Assembly (NCBI GenBank): GCA_028710605.1 | Contig: JAQTTU010000010.1 | Location: 1 to 64,000 of the forward strand | DNA length: 64,000 nucleotides | Origin: Sideroxydans sp. | Lineage (GTDB): Bacteria > Pseudomonadota > Gammaproteobacteria > Burkholderiales > Gallionellaceae | Direction: 5' to 3' | Shown: in pieces, positions 31,272 to 39,282 of the stretch | Layout of the letters: every line of letters begins with the position of its first letter | Numbering within the stretch: position 1 is the first letter of the stretch | Notes under the pieces: model-generated | Told to the model about the DNA's origin: nothing | The model's input: the letters and a program-made list of their open reading frames with translations, nothing else | Database searches by the model: none | Program-made: the position numbers and the translations under genes

Positions 31272-31300
31272 AAAAAATATCGAGTGCGACACCCTCGAAA
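31272..31300 (-). terminator. Terminator after the SRP RNA
   Basis: On the minus strand TCGAG...CTCGA forms a five-base-pair stem that could extend inwards, followed by a T-run (ATATTTTTT). It lies between the SRP RNA and the dnaX start. Confidence 0.5.
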
Positions 31301-31305
31301 AATAG

Positions 31306-31403
31306 GAGGCGAGCCTTACCCCCGGCACTTGCACCGACTGGCTGTGGCTGCTTCCTTCCGGACCTGACCAGGTTCACCAAAGTGCAATGCGGGGAGACCC
31401 GCC
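31306..31403 (-). ncRNA. ffs: Signal recognition particle RNA, small bacterial type
   Basis: The minus strand carries the SRP core: GGTCAGGTCCGGAAGGAAGC followed by AGCC, which is the conserved Ffh-binding loop, flanked by a long imperfect stem (TGCACTTTG... with ...GGTGCAAGTG). The ends GGCGGG and CTCGCC pair to close the hairpin, giving about 98 nt, the normal 4.5S size. It binds Ffh to target membrane proteins. Its place directly upstream of dnaX is common in proteobacteria. Confidence 0.95.
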
Positions 31404-31534
31404 AATTCGTAAAATCTGGGTCTGGCAGCCAAAACGGCCTCGCCGAGACATGGGCGCATGATAGTCGAAACGCCGCCCAAAAGCCATGCGCTTCACACTG
31501 CAAACGCACACTACGCGCCGCTTCCGGGCCGCCC

Positions 31535-31615
31535 ACACCACCTCGTGAAGATGCCCGTCAATAGGGCATCTTCACGAGATGCTCGATGGAGAATCCCGTA
31601 TTTACTGGCTTGGCG
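31535..31615 (-). repeat. 68-bp family E copy with a perfect 15-bp inverted repeat
   Basis: The right part matches the family (ATCCCGTATTTACTGGCTTG on the plus strand). The left part forms a perfect inverted repeat at 31542-31578: CTCGTGAAGATGCCC, a seven-base loop GTCAATA, then GGGCATCTTCACGAG. Confidence 0.75.
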
Positions 31616-31629
31616 CAATGGAGGCAGAT

Positions 31630-31664
31630 GTAGGGCGCAATAACCAACGGGCATTGCGCCGTAT
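31630..31664 (+). repeat. GTAG-headed palindrome
   Basis: GTAG is followed by GGCGCAAT and, after an 11-base loop, ATTGCGCC, an eight-base-pair stem of the REP kind. Confidence 0.6.
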
Positions 31665-31700
31665 GGCTTCAAAGCAAAACCGTCGGGGGTGGCCCGACAA

Positions 31701-31892
31701 CCAGTCACTTTTTCTTGCTTCGCCAAGAAAAAGTGACCAAAAAGAAGGCGACCCCGGTGCGCCGCCGCTACGCGGTTCCCTGCGTTGCTCGACTGGTCAG
31801 GCGGCTGCGGAACTCGCTACGCTCAAACAGTCCTCGCCGAAATCCCCTGACCAGCCTGCGCTACTCGACGGCGCACAGGGGAGAGAAATTCA
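31701..31892 (+). repeat. Large dispersed repeat, family H, plus-strand copy
   Basis: It begins with a hairpin (CACTTTTTCTTG / CAAGAAAAAGTG) and continues with CGGTGCGCCGCC, TTCCCTGCGTTGCTC, CAGGCGGCTGCGGAACTCGC, CAGTCCTCGCCGA and GCGCACAGGGGAG. An inverted copy lies at 32261-32433. Confidence 0.8.
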
Positions 31893-31985
31893 AAACCAAA
31901 ACCATAGCATGGGCACTTCGTGCCCATGCTGTTTGGCTGATAAGTCACAAACCGCTGATGAAAGTAAGATTTCAAATACCACCTT

Positions 31986-32052
31986 GCCCGCAACGCCCTA
32001 GATTCGGGCATCTCCATCAAGTGCATGACGTAGATCGCCTATTGACGGGCGT
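31986..32052 (+). repeat. 68-bp dispersed repeat, family E, full copy
   Basis: GCCCGCAACGCC is followed by CGGGCATCTCCATCAAGTGC and AGATCGCCTATTGACGGGCG. Full length and same order as the copies at 11961 and 34663. Confidence 0.8.
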
Positions 32053-32100
32053 TCCCACGCGATTGATGTTTTGAATTCGCAGGCTGGGAACGGGTTTGTG

Positions 32101-32150
32101 CCCACCCGGGCTGGTCTGCGCTACTCGGCGCTGTGCAGGGGGAAATAAAG
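32101..32150 (+). repeat. Partial copy of family H
   Basis: Only the final part of the repeat is present: CTGCGCTACTCGGCG, then TGTGCAGGGGGAAATAAAGTC, matching the end of the copy at 31701-31892. Confidence 0.55.
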
Positions 32151-32260
32151 TCAAAAGAAAAGTCAAAAGCCAAAACCCGCGAGGCGGGCAACGCCCGCCT
32201 CGCCAAAACAAAAAAATCGTGCGCAAAGCGCACACCAAACCGCTTCACCGCCTTTGACTT

Positions 32261-32433
32261 ACCTCCCCTGTGCGCCGCCGAGTAGCGGAAAACGTTCAGG
32301 GGAAGTCGGCGAGGACTGTCTGAGCGCGCAGCGCGAGTTCCGCAGCCGCCTGAACGTTTGAGCAACGCAGGGAACCCGAAGGGCGGCGCACCGGGGGCGG
32401 TTTCTTTGGGTTACCTTTCTTGCCATGACATGA
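32261..32433 (-). repeat. Large dispersed repeat, family H, inverted copy
   Basis: Reverse-complemented, this region reads CGGTGCGCCGCC, TTCCCTGCGTTGCTC, CAGGCGGCTGCGGAACTCGC, CAGTCCTCGCCGA and GCGCACAGGGGAG in the same order as the plus-strand copy about 370 bp to the left. Confidence 0.8.
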
Positions 32434-32515
32434 CAACGTAGTTGCGGCGTAGACTTACCTTCAGGTTAGTCGGAGCCAAAGGTAACTGGCTGCCGTGCCA
32501 CCCCTGGCGGTTTTC

Positions 32516-32546
32516 GATGGGTATCGCTGCGCTCAACCCATCCTAC
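32516..32546 (-). repeat. GTAG-headed palindrome overlapping the end of a hypothetical gene
   Basis: On the minus strand GTAGGATGGGTTGAGCGCAG is followed by CGATACCCATC, so GATGGGT pairs with ACCCATC. This type is very common in proteobacterial genomes. The TGA within GGGTTGAGCG is the stop codon of the hypothetical gene at 32533. Confidence 0.75.
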
Positions 32547-32949
32547 GCTTGCTGGCTCTTGTGCGCAGGCGTTTCCCCGGAAAACCAATGTATCGGTCTG
32601 TTGAACTGCGGCCATCGATACTCTCAATAGAAACGGTGAAGTGCGGGCCATAGACAGAGTCGGTGCCAAATCTGGCTATGAGAGTTCTAATTTGCCCCAG
32701 ATCGATGTTGTGTTTTTTGCAAAGCGCGGGGAGTACATTGCTGTAACTTTTGATAGCACCTTGAAGCGTTGCTGAAACTGCACTTCCCGATGCGCTCGCA
32801 TCTAGGAAGTTAATCTCAATATACCCTTGGTCTGATGCAGCAGCTTCGGCGAATACATCCATTTCATAAACCCCGACCAATAAACCAATCCCACTTGCAA
32901 AGGAATCTGCAAGGTTGTGGCCGAGAGATTTGAGTTCGCCGAGCTTCAT
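32533..32949 (-). CDS. Hypothetical protein with a repeat-derived C-terminus
   Basis: A 138-residue soluble protein that I do not recognise. It begins MKLGELKSLGHNLADSFASG and is acidic and regular in composition up to about residue 118, with a likely alpha/beta pattern, so it looks genuinely coding. The last dozen residues (about KRLRTRASKRRMG) become arginine-rich, and the final codons and stop fall in a GTAG-headed palindrome at 32516-32546. The gene may therefore have lost its original end. It lies just downstream of the fumarase gene, with a gap of about 33 bp. Confidence 0.55.
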   Translation of the reverse strand: MKLGELKSLGHNLADSFASGIGLLVGVYEMDVFAEAAASDQGYIEINFLDASASGSAVSATLQGAIKSYSNVLPALCKKHNIDLGQIRTLIARFGTDSVYGPHFTVSIESIDGRSSTDRYIGFPGKRLRTRASKRRMG

Positions 32950-32982
32950 ATTTTCGATGCCTAACGAAACTTACCCGACATA

Positions 32983-34503
32983 TCAAACCGCCTTCACCGG
33001 AATCTTCCCAATCCTCCCCTGCCATTCCTTCGGCCCCGTCTCATGCACCGAAGTCCCATTCACATCCACCGCCACCGTCACCGGCATATCCTGCACGGTA
33101 AACTCATAGATAGCTTCCATGCCGAGATCGCCGAAAGCCAGCACCTTCGATGCTTTGATCGCCTTGGAAACAAGGTAGGCCGCGCCGCCGACCGCCATGA
33201 GGTACACCGCCTTGTGTTTCTTGATCGCCTCGATAGCCTCAGGCCCGCGCTCGGATTTGCCGACCATGCCGATCAATCCGGTCTCGGCCAACATGGTCTC
33301 GGTGAACTTGTCCATGCGTGTGGCAGTGGTAGGGCCGGCGGGGCCAACCACTTCGTCGCGCACTGGGTCCACCGGGCCGACGTAGTAGATGAAGCGGTTC
33401 TTGAAATCCACCGGCAGCTTCTCGCCCTTCTTCAGCATGTCGGTGATGCGCTTGTGCGCGGCATCGCGGCCGGTGAGCAGCTTGCCGTTCAGCAGCAGCG
33501 TTTCGCCCGGTTTAAAGGTGGCGATCTCGTCTGGCGTGATGGTGTCGAGGTTGACGCGGCGCGATTCGGCCGAGGCTTTCCATTCGACCTTGGGCCAGTC
33601 GGCGAGCGACGGTGGCGTCAGTACCGCCGGGCCGTTGCCGTCCAGTGTGAAATGGATGTGGCGCGTGGCGGCGCAGTTGGGGATGATGGCGACCGGCAGG
33701 CTGGCGGCGTGAGTCGGGTAATCCCTGATCTTCACGTCCACCACGGTGGTGAGACCGCCCAAGCCCTGCGCGCCTATGCCCAGCGCGTTGACTTTCTCGA
33801 ACAGTTCCAGGCGCAATTCCTCGATGCGGTTCTTCGCACCGCGCGCCTGCAATTCGTGCATATCGACCGGCTCCATCAGCGACTCTTTGGCCAGCAGCAT
33901 GGCCTTCTCCGCCGTGCCGCCGATGCCGATACCTAAGATGCCGGGCGGACACCAGCCAGCGCCCATCTCGGGCACGGTCTCCAGCACCCAATCCACGATG
34001 CTGTCGGAAGGGTTCAGCGCGGCGAACTTGGATTTATTCTCCGAGCCGCCGCCCTTGGCCGCGAGGATGATGTCCACCTTGTTGCCGGGCACGATCTCGT
34101 AATTGATGACGGCGGGCGTGTTGTCCTTGGTGTTCTTGCGCGAGCCAGCGGGATCGGCCAGCACCGAAGCACGCAGCATGTTGTCCGGGTGCAGGTAGGC
34201 GCGGCGCACGCCTTCGTTGATCATGTCCGACACGCTCATGCTTGCGCCATCCCAGCGCACGTCCATGCCCACCTTGACGAAGACAGACACGATGCCGGTG
34301 TCCTGGCAGAGCGGGCGATGGCCTTCCGCGCTCATGCGCGAGTTGGTGAGTATCTGCGCGATGGCATCGCGCGCAGCGGGCGATTGCTCGCGCTCGTAAG
34401 CACGACCCAGCGCCTGCACATAGTCGAGCGGGTGGTAATAGGAAATATATTGCAGCGCGTCGGCGACGCTGGCGATGAGGTCCTGCTGGCGAATGACGGT
34501 CAT
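32983..34503 (-). CDS. Fumarate hydratase, class I (iron-sulfur)
   Basis: Interconverts fumarate and malate in the TCA cycle. The alpha-like half has the cluster cysteines in RPLCQDTG (about residue 65), AGWCPPGILG (about 184) and IPNCAATRH (about 277); the beta-like half (from about 320) contains GPTTATRMDKFTE and KSERGPEAIEAIKKHKAVY. The two halves are fused in one 506-residue chain, as in FumA/FumB of enterobacteria. The enzyme is oxygen-sensitive. The start ATG at 34503 has the site TTGGAGC before it. It appears to be transcribed alone. Confidence 0.95.
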   Translation of the reverse strand: MTVIRQQDLIASVADALQYISYYHPLDYVQALGRAYEREQSPAARDAIAQILTNSRMSAEGHRPLCQDTGIVSVFVKVGMDVRWDGASMSVSDMINEGVRRAYLHPDNMLRASVLADPAGSRKNTKDNTPAVINYEIVPGNKVDIILAAKGGGSENKSKFAALNPSDSIVDWVLETVPEMGAGWCPPGILGIGIGGTAEKAMLLAKESLMEPVDMHELQARGAKNRIEELRLELFEKVNALGIGAQGLGGLTTVVDVKIRDYPTHAASLPVAIIPNCAATRHIHFTLDGNGPAVLTPPSLADWPKVEWKASAESRRVNLDTITPDEIATFKPGETLLLNGKLLTGRDAAHKRITDMLKKGEKLPVDFKNRFIYYVGPVDPVRDEVVGPAGPTTATRMDKFTETMLAETGLIGMVGKSERGPEAIEAIKKHKAVYLMAVGGAAYLVSKAIKASKVLAFGDLGMEAIYEFTVQDMPVTVAVDVNGTSVHETGPKEWQGRIGKIPVKAV

Positions 34504-34885
34504 AAATTAGCTCCAAATTTTTAGGTGGGCGATTATGGTAGGACGATCCGCTTGCGTCAAATAATCACTATTGAAAATGCTCATGAACTGGGGCAAGCAT
34601 TTCATCGGCAAAGCGAATCTCGAAGTTGCATGAATCGCGGACGGGAATGCAACTCACCGCATGCCAGCAAGCCAGTAAATACGGGCATCTCCATCAAGTG
34701 CATGGGCAAGATCGACTATTGGCGGGCGTTGCGGGGAAAATCAAAAGCGAATGGATACATTGATTCCGATGGAAAAGAAATCGAGTATGCCCCTGAGGTC
34801 TCCTATGGGAGTTTTGTCTTTTCAGAATGCCATGATGGCTCCCAGCAACAATTCTCGTTGCACATACAAAAATAAGGGTTATAGA
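34504..34885. other. Intergenic stretch with one dispersed repeat
   Basis: The gap separates the divergent fumarase and Ig-like lipoprotein genes. It contains a family E repeat at 34663-34731. No gene, promoter or terminator of good quality was seen in the remainder. Confidence 0.6.
34663..34731 (+). repeat. 68-bp dispersed repeat, family E, full copy
   Basis: GCAAGCCAGTAAATACGGGC, then ATCTCCATCAAGTGCATGGG and AAGATCGACTATTGGCGGGC. One base of the otherwise conserved AGATCGCC is changed to AGATCGAC. Confidence 0.8.
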
Positions 34886-37210
34886 ATGGAACAAGGATAT
34901 ATTCACAATTGTACGAATACATTATTGATTGGGGCTGCCTTGCGAACCGCTATATTGAAACATGTCAATTTGTTTGCTTTGATGGTTGCTTCGGCAGCAT
35001 TCCTTTCGGGCTGTAGCGTAGGTTCTTCGTCCTCGGGTTCGACATCCTCCTCAAGCACAACGACGACAACAGCATCCGCAACACTCACACTTTCGCTCAC
35101 CAACTCTAGCGGTTCAACCATCACTTCAATATCGGGTAGCACCCCGGGCGTTGTGACGGCGACATTAATAGACTCAAGCGGATCGGTAGTGCCCAACACA
35201 GTTGTAACTTTTTCCACTGATTCAACTTTGGCAACCATGTCCCCTTCCAATGGAACAGCGCTGACAAATTCTGTTGGGGTTGCAACGATCACACTGACTC
35301 CGGCAAATTTTTTATCGGCCGGCGGTGCAACAACGATCTCGGCTACGGCTCAGGTTGGCTCCACAGCGGTCACCGGCTCTCTCGGGTATTCGATCGGGGC
35401 AACTACTGTCACACTAGATACGCCAACATTCGGCACCGGCTCAGGCTCAGTTGCAGCACCCGGCCTCTCTGCTTACGGAACAACCAGCGTGACCGTAAAC
35501 GTTTATAGCAGCGCAAATCAAATTCCCGCCAACCTGATTTCAACGCCGCAAATTGTCACATTCTCTTCCGCTTGCTCCAGCAGCGGCAAAGCCGCTTTAT
35601 CAACCAGCGTTACAACGGTAAATGGGGTTGCGACAGCTTCTTATCGAGATATTGGCTGTGCGGGTTCGGACCTCGTTACAGCTACGGTAAGCGGGCTGTC
35701 CGTTTCCACGAGCAACACCATCTACGTTGCAGCGCCTTCAGCCGGGTCAATTGTCTATGTTTCTTCTACTCCATCGTCAATATCGCTCGCGGGATCAGGT
35801 GGCGACTCCGTTTCGCAAATTGCCTTCAAGGTAGTTGATGGCACCGGAATGCCTATCAGCGGGAAGAATGTGGTTTTCAATTTGGCAACAGCTATCGGCG
35901 GAGTGACGTTAACCCCGCCCGAAACAAATCCGGCGACACCTGTCACTTCGGACAGTACAGGAATGGTTTATGTGAACGTAAATGCGGGAACAATAAGCGC
36001 GGTGGTTAGGGTGACCGCCTCGACTTGCTCGACCTCATTCAGTTCACTCACCTCACCCTATACGTGTTCAAATTCCGGCAAACTTTTGACTTCCCAATCG
36101 AGCAATCTGGCTATCGCCACAGGAACACCCGCCCAAGACTCATTTTCGGCTAGCGCGTCCGCTCATAACATCGAAGGTTGGTCTATTGACGGCGTTACGA
36201 CCACAATATCGGTAAGAATGTCCGATCACTTTCACAACCCTGTCCCGGATGGAACGTCTGTTTACTTTACAACCGAGGGCGGCTCGATCACTCCGATTTG
36301 CACAACAACAGGCGGGGAGTGCACCGTAGTTCTTTCAAGTCAGATTCCGCGCCCCAGTTCCGCTACTAATGGCTATGGTCGCGTGACTGTGTTGGCTCGC
36401 GCAATCGGCGAAGAAGCGTTCATTGATCTAAACAGCAATGGTCTGGTGGACAACGCCGGTGAAATGATTGACGTAAACCTCCACTCCACCGACATGGGCG
36501 ACGCATTTGTCGATTTCAATGAAAACGGTGTCCGCGATGCGCTGACTGAGCCCTATTTCGATTTCAATTCGAATGGCTATTACACAGCGCCAGCCGCAGC
36601 CGTATCCGGCGATATTGCTCACCTGTCCGACGGAAAATACCGTGGTACGCTTTGCGCCTCCGGGGCGGCGATTTGCAGCACGCAAAAATCAATTGATGTG
36701 CGCGGCGGGCAGGTAATTGTTTTTTCATCTTCGGACGCGAATATCTCTTCGACCGCCATCTCTCCAGTTCCTTTAGTTTCCTGCTCAAACGGTCTTACCC
36801 CCGCCAATACAGTACCTACAGTTATCGCATCAACACCAACCAACATTACAGTCACGGTTGTTGATGCAAATGGCAATGCGATGCCGGCGGGGACGATAGT
36901 TTCGTTTTCCACCAACAACGGGGTCAGCGTCGCCCCGGCGAGTTACACAGTGCCTGACACCATCGGTTGCCGAACCGGATATGCCGGATGCCCGGCCTCT
37001 GCCGGTTCTGCAACTTTCGGCGATATTGGAGTCTCGATGTTAAGTGATGCGGTTTATGTCCCTGCTGCAGGCACAACTCCTGCGTCATGCCAGAACGCAA
37101 TAGTCGATGGCACATTATTCGTGACGGTTACCACCCCCGGCGCGACTACTCCATCGGGAAGCGTCGCTGGAACTATTTCAACATTCTCTCTTGGCCTAAC
37201 TGAGCAGTAA
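34886..37210 (+). CDS. Large surface lipoprotein with bacterial Ig-like domains
   Basis: A 774-residue exported protein. The signal peptide ends in the lipobox FLSGC (about residue 42), then comes a Ser/Thr-rich spacer (about residues 43-65). The rest is a string of Ig-like (Big_1/invasin type) domains, each recognisable by patterns such as VTATLIDSSGSVVPNTVVTFS and SVGVATITLTP. Between about residues 510 and 590 there are three D-x-N-x-N-G motifs (DLNSNGLVD, DFNENGVRD, DFNSNGYY) like calcium-binding loops. At least eight cysteines occur in loops. I chose ATG at 34886 for its AAGGG site and proper signal peptide; a farther start at 34751 is less likely. It stands alone; a role in adhesion is inferred from domain type only. 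Confidence 0.85.
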   Translation: MEQGYIHNCTNTLLIGAALRTAILKHVNLFALMVASAAFLSGCSVGSSSSGSTSSSSTTTTTASATLTLSLTNSSGSTITSISGSTPGVVTATLIDSSGSVVPNTVVTFSTDSTLATMSPSNGTALTNSVGVATITLTPANFLSAGGATTISATAQVGSTAVTGSLGYSIGATTVTLDTPTFGTGSGSVAAPGLSAYGTTSVTVNVYSSANQIPANLISTPQIVTFSSACSSSGKAALSTSVTTVNGVATASYRDIGCAGSDLVTATVSGLSVSTSNTIYVAAPSAGSIVYVSSTPSSISLAGSGGDSVSQIAFKVVDGTGMPISGKNVVFNLATAIGGVTLTPPETNPATPVTSDSTGMVYVNVNAGTISAVVRVTASTCSTSFSSLTSPYTCSNSGKLLTSQSSNLAIATGTPAQDSFSASASAHNIEGWSIDGVTTTISVRMSDHFHNPVPDGTSVYFTTEGGSITPICTTTGGECTVVLSSQIPRPSSATNGYGRVTVLARAIGEEAFIDLNSNGLVDNAGEMIDVNLHSTDMGDAFVDFNENGVRDALTEPYFDFNSNGYYTAPAAAVSGDIAHLSDGKYRGTLCASGAAICSTQKSIDVRGGQVIVFSSSDANISSTAISPVPLVSCSNGLTPANTVPTVIASTPTNITVTVVDANGNAMPAGTIVSFSTNNGVSVAPASYTVPDTIGCRTGYAGCPASAGSATFGDIGVSMLSDAVYVPAAGTTPASCQNAIVDGTLFVTVTTPGATTPSGSVAGTISTFSLGLTEQ

Positions 37211-37398
37211 CTCTATCCGTACACCGAAAAAGACTTGCTTCCAACTTATTCCTCTACCGCAAACAACCTGCCGTGCTCTCTGATAGCACAGCAGAACGAC
37301 GGGGCTGGAATCGTCACACTCCATCTGTATTAGCTCCCCGGCTGTATCAACCTCAATACAGGTTAGAATGCGCGCCAATATTCAGGAGCTTCACTCTT

Positions 37399-38265
37399 AT
37401 GGCAATCCAATGGTTTCCCGGTCACATGACTTCGGCGAAGAAAAAAGCGGCCGAGACGATGGCGCGTATTGACGTGGTGATCGAGGTACTGGACGCGCGC
37501 GTGCCGGAAGCGGGCAGCAATCCGATGATCCGCGAGTTGCGCCTGCATCGGCAGCGGCCTTGCCTCAAGGTGTTGAACAAGACCGATCTCGCCGACCCGG
37601 TGGCAACGCAAGCCTGGCTGGATTTCTATAACCAGCAGGAAGGTGTGCAGGCGGTGGCATTGTCGTGCAAGAAAGCGGGCGATGCGGCCAAGATTCCCAA
37701 TCTGTGTTTGCCGCTCGCGCCGAATCGCGGCACGACGTTGAAGCCGTTGCGCGTGATGATTATGGGCATTCCCAACGTGGGCAAATCGACGCTGATGAAT
37801 ACGCTGCTCAAGCGGCGCGCGGTGGCGGTGGGCGACGAGCCGGCCATCACCAAGAACCAGCAGAGTTTCAACCTCAACGACCACGTGATTTTGATCGACA
37901 CGCCCGGGCTGATGTGGCCGAAGATCGAACACGAGCGCGACGGCCTGATGCTCGCCGCCAGCCACAGCATTGGGCGCAACGCGATCATCGACGAAGAAGT
38001 CGCGGCGTTTCTCGGCGATCTGTTGCTGGAACGCTACCCGGAATTGCTCGCTGCGCGTTACAAATTTCCGCTGGACGATATGGACGGCTACGCGCTGATC
38101 GAAGCCATCGCCAAGCTACGCGGCCTGCGCATTCGCGGCAAGGAATATGATCTGGAAAAAGCGGCGATGACGTTGCTGCAAGACTATCGCACCGGCGCGT
38201 TGGGCCGCATCAGTCTGGAGACTCCGTCCACGCGCGCCGCGATGCTGCAACAGCAGCCGGATTAG
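37399..38265 (+). CDS. rbgA: Ribosome biogenesis GTPase RbgA/YlqF
   Basis: A circularly permuted GTPase acting in 50S ribosome assembly. The order of motifs is permuted: NKTD (G4) at about residue 60 precedes [12 protein letters not shown] (G1) at about 130 and DTPGL (G3) at about 174. The N-terminus AIQWFPGHMTSAKKKA is the family hallmark. I chose ATG at 37399 (288 residues), with AGGAG upstream. It is followed 40 bases later by mlaA. Confidence 0.95.
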   Translation: MAIQWFPGHMTSAKKKAAETMARIDVVIEVLDARVPEAGSNPMIRELRLHRQRPCLKVLNKTDLADPVATQAWLDFYNQQEGVQAVALSCKKAGDAAKIPNLCLPLAPNRGTTLKPLRVMIMGIPNVGKSTLMNTLLKRRAVAVGDEPAITKNQQSFNLNDHVILIDTPGLMWPKIEHERDGLMLAASHSIGRNAIIDEEVAAFLGDLLLERYPELLAARYKFPLDDMDGYALIEAIAKLRGLRIRGKEYDLEKAAMTLLQDYRTGALGRISLETPSTRAAMLQQQPD

Positions 38266-38305
38266 GCCTATAATCCGTCCATCACGGATTCCTAATATAC
38301 TTCGT

Positions 38306-39019
38306 ATGCGTTTCAAACCTTACCTGTTGTTGGCAGGCTGCCTCGCCCTGACCGGTTGCAGTACCGTCCATCTCAGTGCCTACACGCAGGAAAAAGACCC
38401 GTTCGAGCCGTTCAACCGCAAGGTTTATGTGTTGAATGACACCGTGGATCAAGCGGTGCTCAAACCGGTTGCGCAGACTTACGCCAAGGTCATGCCCGTC
38501 CCGGTAAAAACGATGGTGAACAATTTCTTCTCCAATCTGGACGATGTCACGGTCACCGCCAACGATCTGCTGCAATTGAAATTTGCGCAAGCCGCCAGCG
38601 ACGGCAGCCGCGTATTGTTCAACAGCACGTTCGGTATTTTCGGTTTGCTCGATGTGACGACTCGCCTGGAAAAACACAATGAAGATTTCGGCCAGACCTT
38701 GGGCTATTGGGGATGCAACAGCGGGCCGTATCTGGTGATCCCGTTCTGGGGACCCAGCTCGGTGCGTGATGGCGCGGGCTTATATACGGACACCTACTTC
38801 AGCGTCATCAGCAACACCAATCACGTGCCGACGCGCAATTCGATGTGGGCGGTCAAGTCGTTCAACACCCGCGTCAACCTGCTGGATCAGGAAAAAGTAT
38901 TGGATGACGCGACCATTGACCGCTACAGTTTCTTGCGCGATGCCTACCTGATGCATAGACAGAATCTGGTGTATGACGGCAACCCGCCACGCACCAAATA
39001 CGATGAGTATGATGAGTAA
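38306..39019 (+). CDS. mlaA: MlaA/VacJ phospholipid transport lipoprotein
   Basis: An outer-membrane lipoprotein that removes misplaced phospholipids from the outer leaflet. The lipobox LALTGC (about residues 13-18) is followed by the VacJ core: DPFEPFNRKVYVLNDTVDQAVLKP (two stretches), LQLKFAQAASDGSRVLFNSTFGIFGLLD and EDFGQTLGYWGC..GPYLVIPFWGP. The length of 237 residues is normal. It lies apart from any mlaBCDEF genes, though it is often separate in other genomes. A clear terminator follows at 39024. Confidence 0.95.
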   Translation: MRFKPYLLLAGCLALTGCSTVHLSAYTQEKDPFEPFNRKVYVLNDTVDQAVLKPVAQTYAKVMPVPVKTMVNNFFSNLDDVTVTANDLLQLKFAQAASDGSRVLFNSTFGIFGLLDVTTRLEKHNEDFGQTLGYWGCNSGPYLVIPFWGPSSVRDGAGLYTDTYFSVISNTNHVPTRNSMWAVKSFNTRVNLLDQEKVLDDATIDRYSFLRDAYLMHRQNLVYDGNPPRTKYDEYDE

Positions 39020-39023
39020 TAAA

Positions 39024-39052
39024 AAACGGCGGGGATTTCCCGCCGTTTTTTT
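39024..39052 (+). terminator. Rho-independent terminator of mlaA
   Basis: The stem AAACGGCGGG / CCCGCCGTTT with a short loop is followed by a run of seven T, just after the mlaA stop codon. Confidence 0.9.
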
Positions 39053-39085
39053 GAAACTGCACTGCAAATCAAAACCGGACCAGTT

Positions 39086-39183
39086 CCTTCCCCCTGGCAG
39101 GGGGAAGGTTAGGATGGGGGTTGAGTGTGGGATGGTAGCGTTTCTACCCCCTCCCTAGCCCTCCCCCTGCAAGGGGGAGGGGA
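39086..39183. repeat. G/C-rich double palindrome, family A
   Basis: CTTCCCCCTGGCAGGGGGAAG and CCTCCCCCTGCAAGGGGGAGG flank a unique middle with outer arms GGATGGGGG and CCCCCTCCC. It lies between mlaA and htpX. Confidence 0.85.
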
Positions 39184-39196
39184 AAATCAAAACCAC

Positions 39197-39275
39197 CTGC
39201 CCCGCAACCCGCACCAATAGGCGATCCACACACACCACCTCACGCAGATGCCCGTATTCATTGGCTTGCGGTCAA
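39197..39275 (-). repeat. 68-bp dispersed repeat, family E, variant copy
   Basis: Read on the minus strand it has CCGCAAGCCAATGAATACGG, GCATCTGCGTGAGG and GATCGCCTATTGGTGCGGG. The centre differs from other copies. It lies just behind the htpX stop. Confidence 0.7.
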
Positions 39276-39282
39276 GCGCCTA

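Larger units (their letters stand above)
31404..32532. other. Gene-free stretch composed of dispersed repeats
   Basis: About 1.1 kb without a convincing gene. It holds two copies of the 68-bp family (31535, 31986), two GTAG-headed palindromes (31630 and 32516), an inverted pair of a roughly 180-bp repeat (31701 plus strand and 32261 minus strand) and a partial third copy (about 32101). Open frames here read repeat sequence of the 'arginine-rich, NSLRSN' kind often misannotated as proteins. Confidence 0.75.

Noticed and set aside
31579-32074. Arginine-rich open frames in the repeat patch
   Set aside because: They translate the family H repeat and its flanks; the same frames recur in many genomes as spurious predictions and neither copy has a ribosome binding site.
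34525-34875. Open frame upstream of the Ig-like lipoprotein
   Set aside because: Its centre is the 68-bp dispersed repeat and it overlaps the likely leader of the lipoprotein gene.
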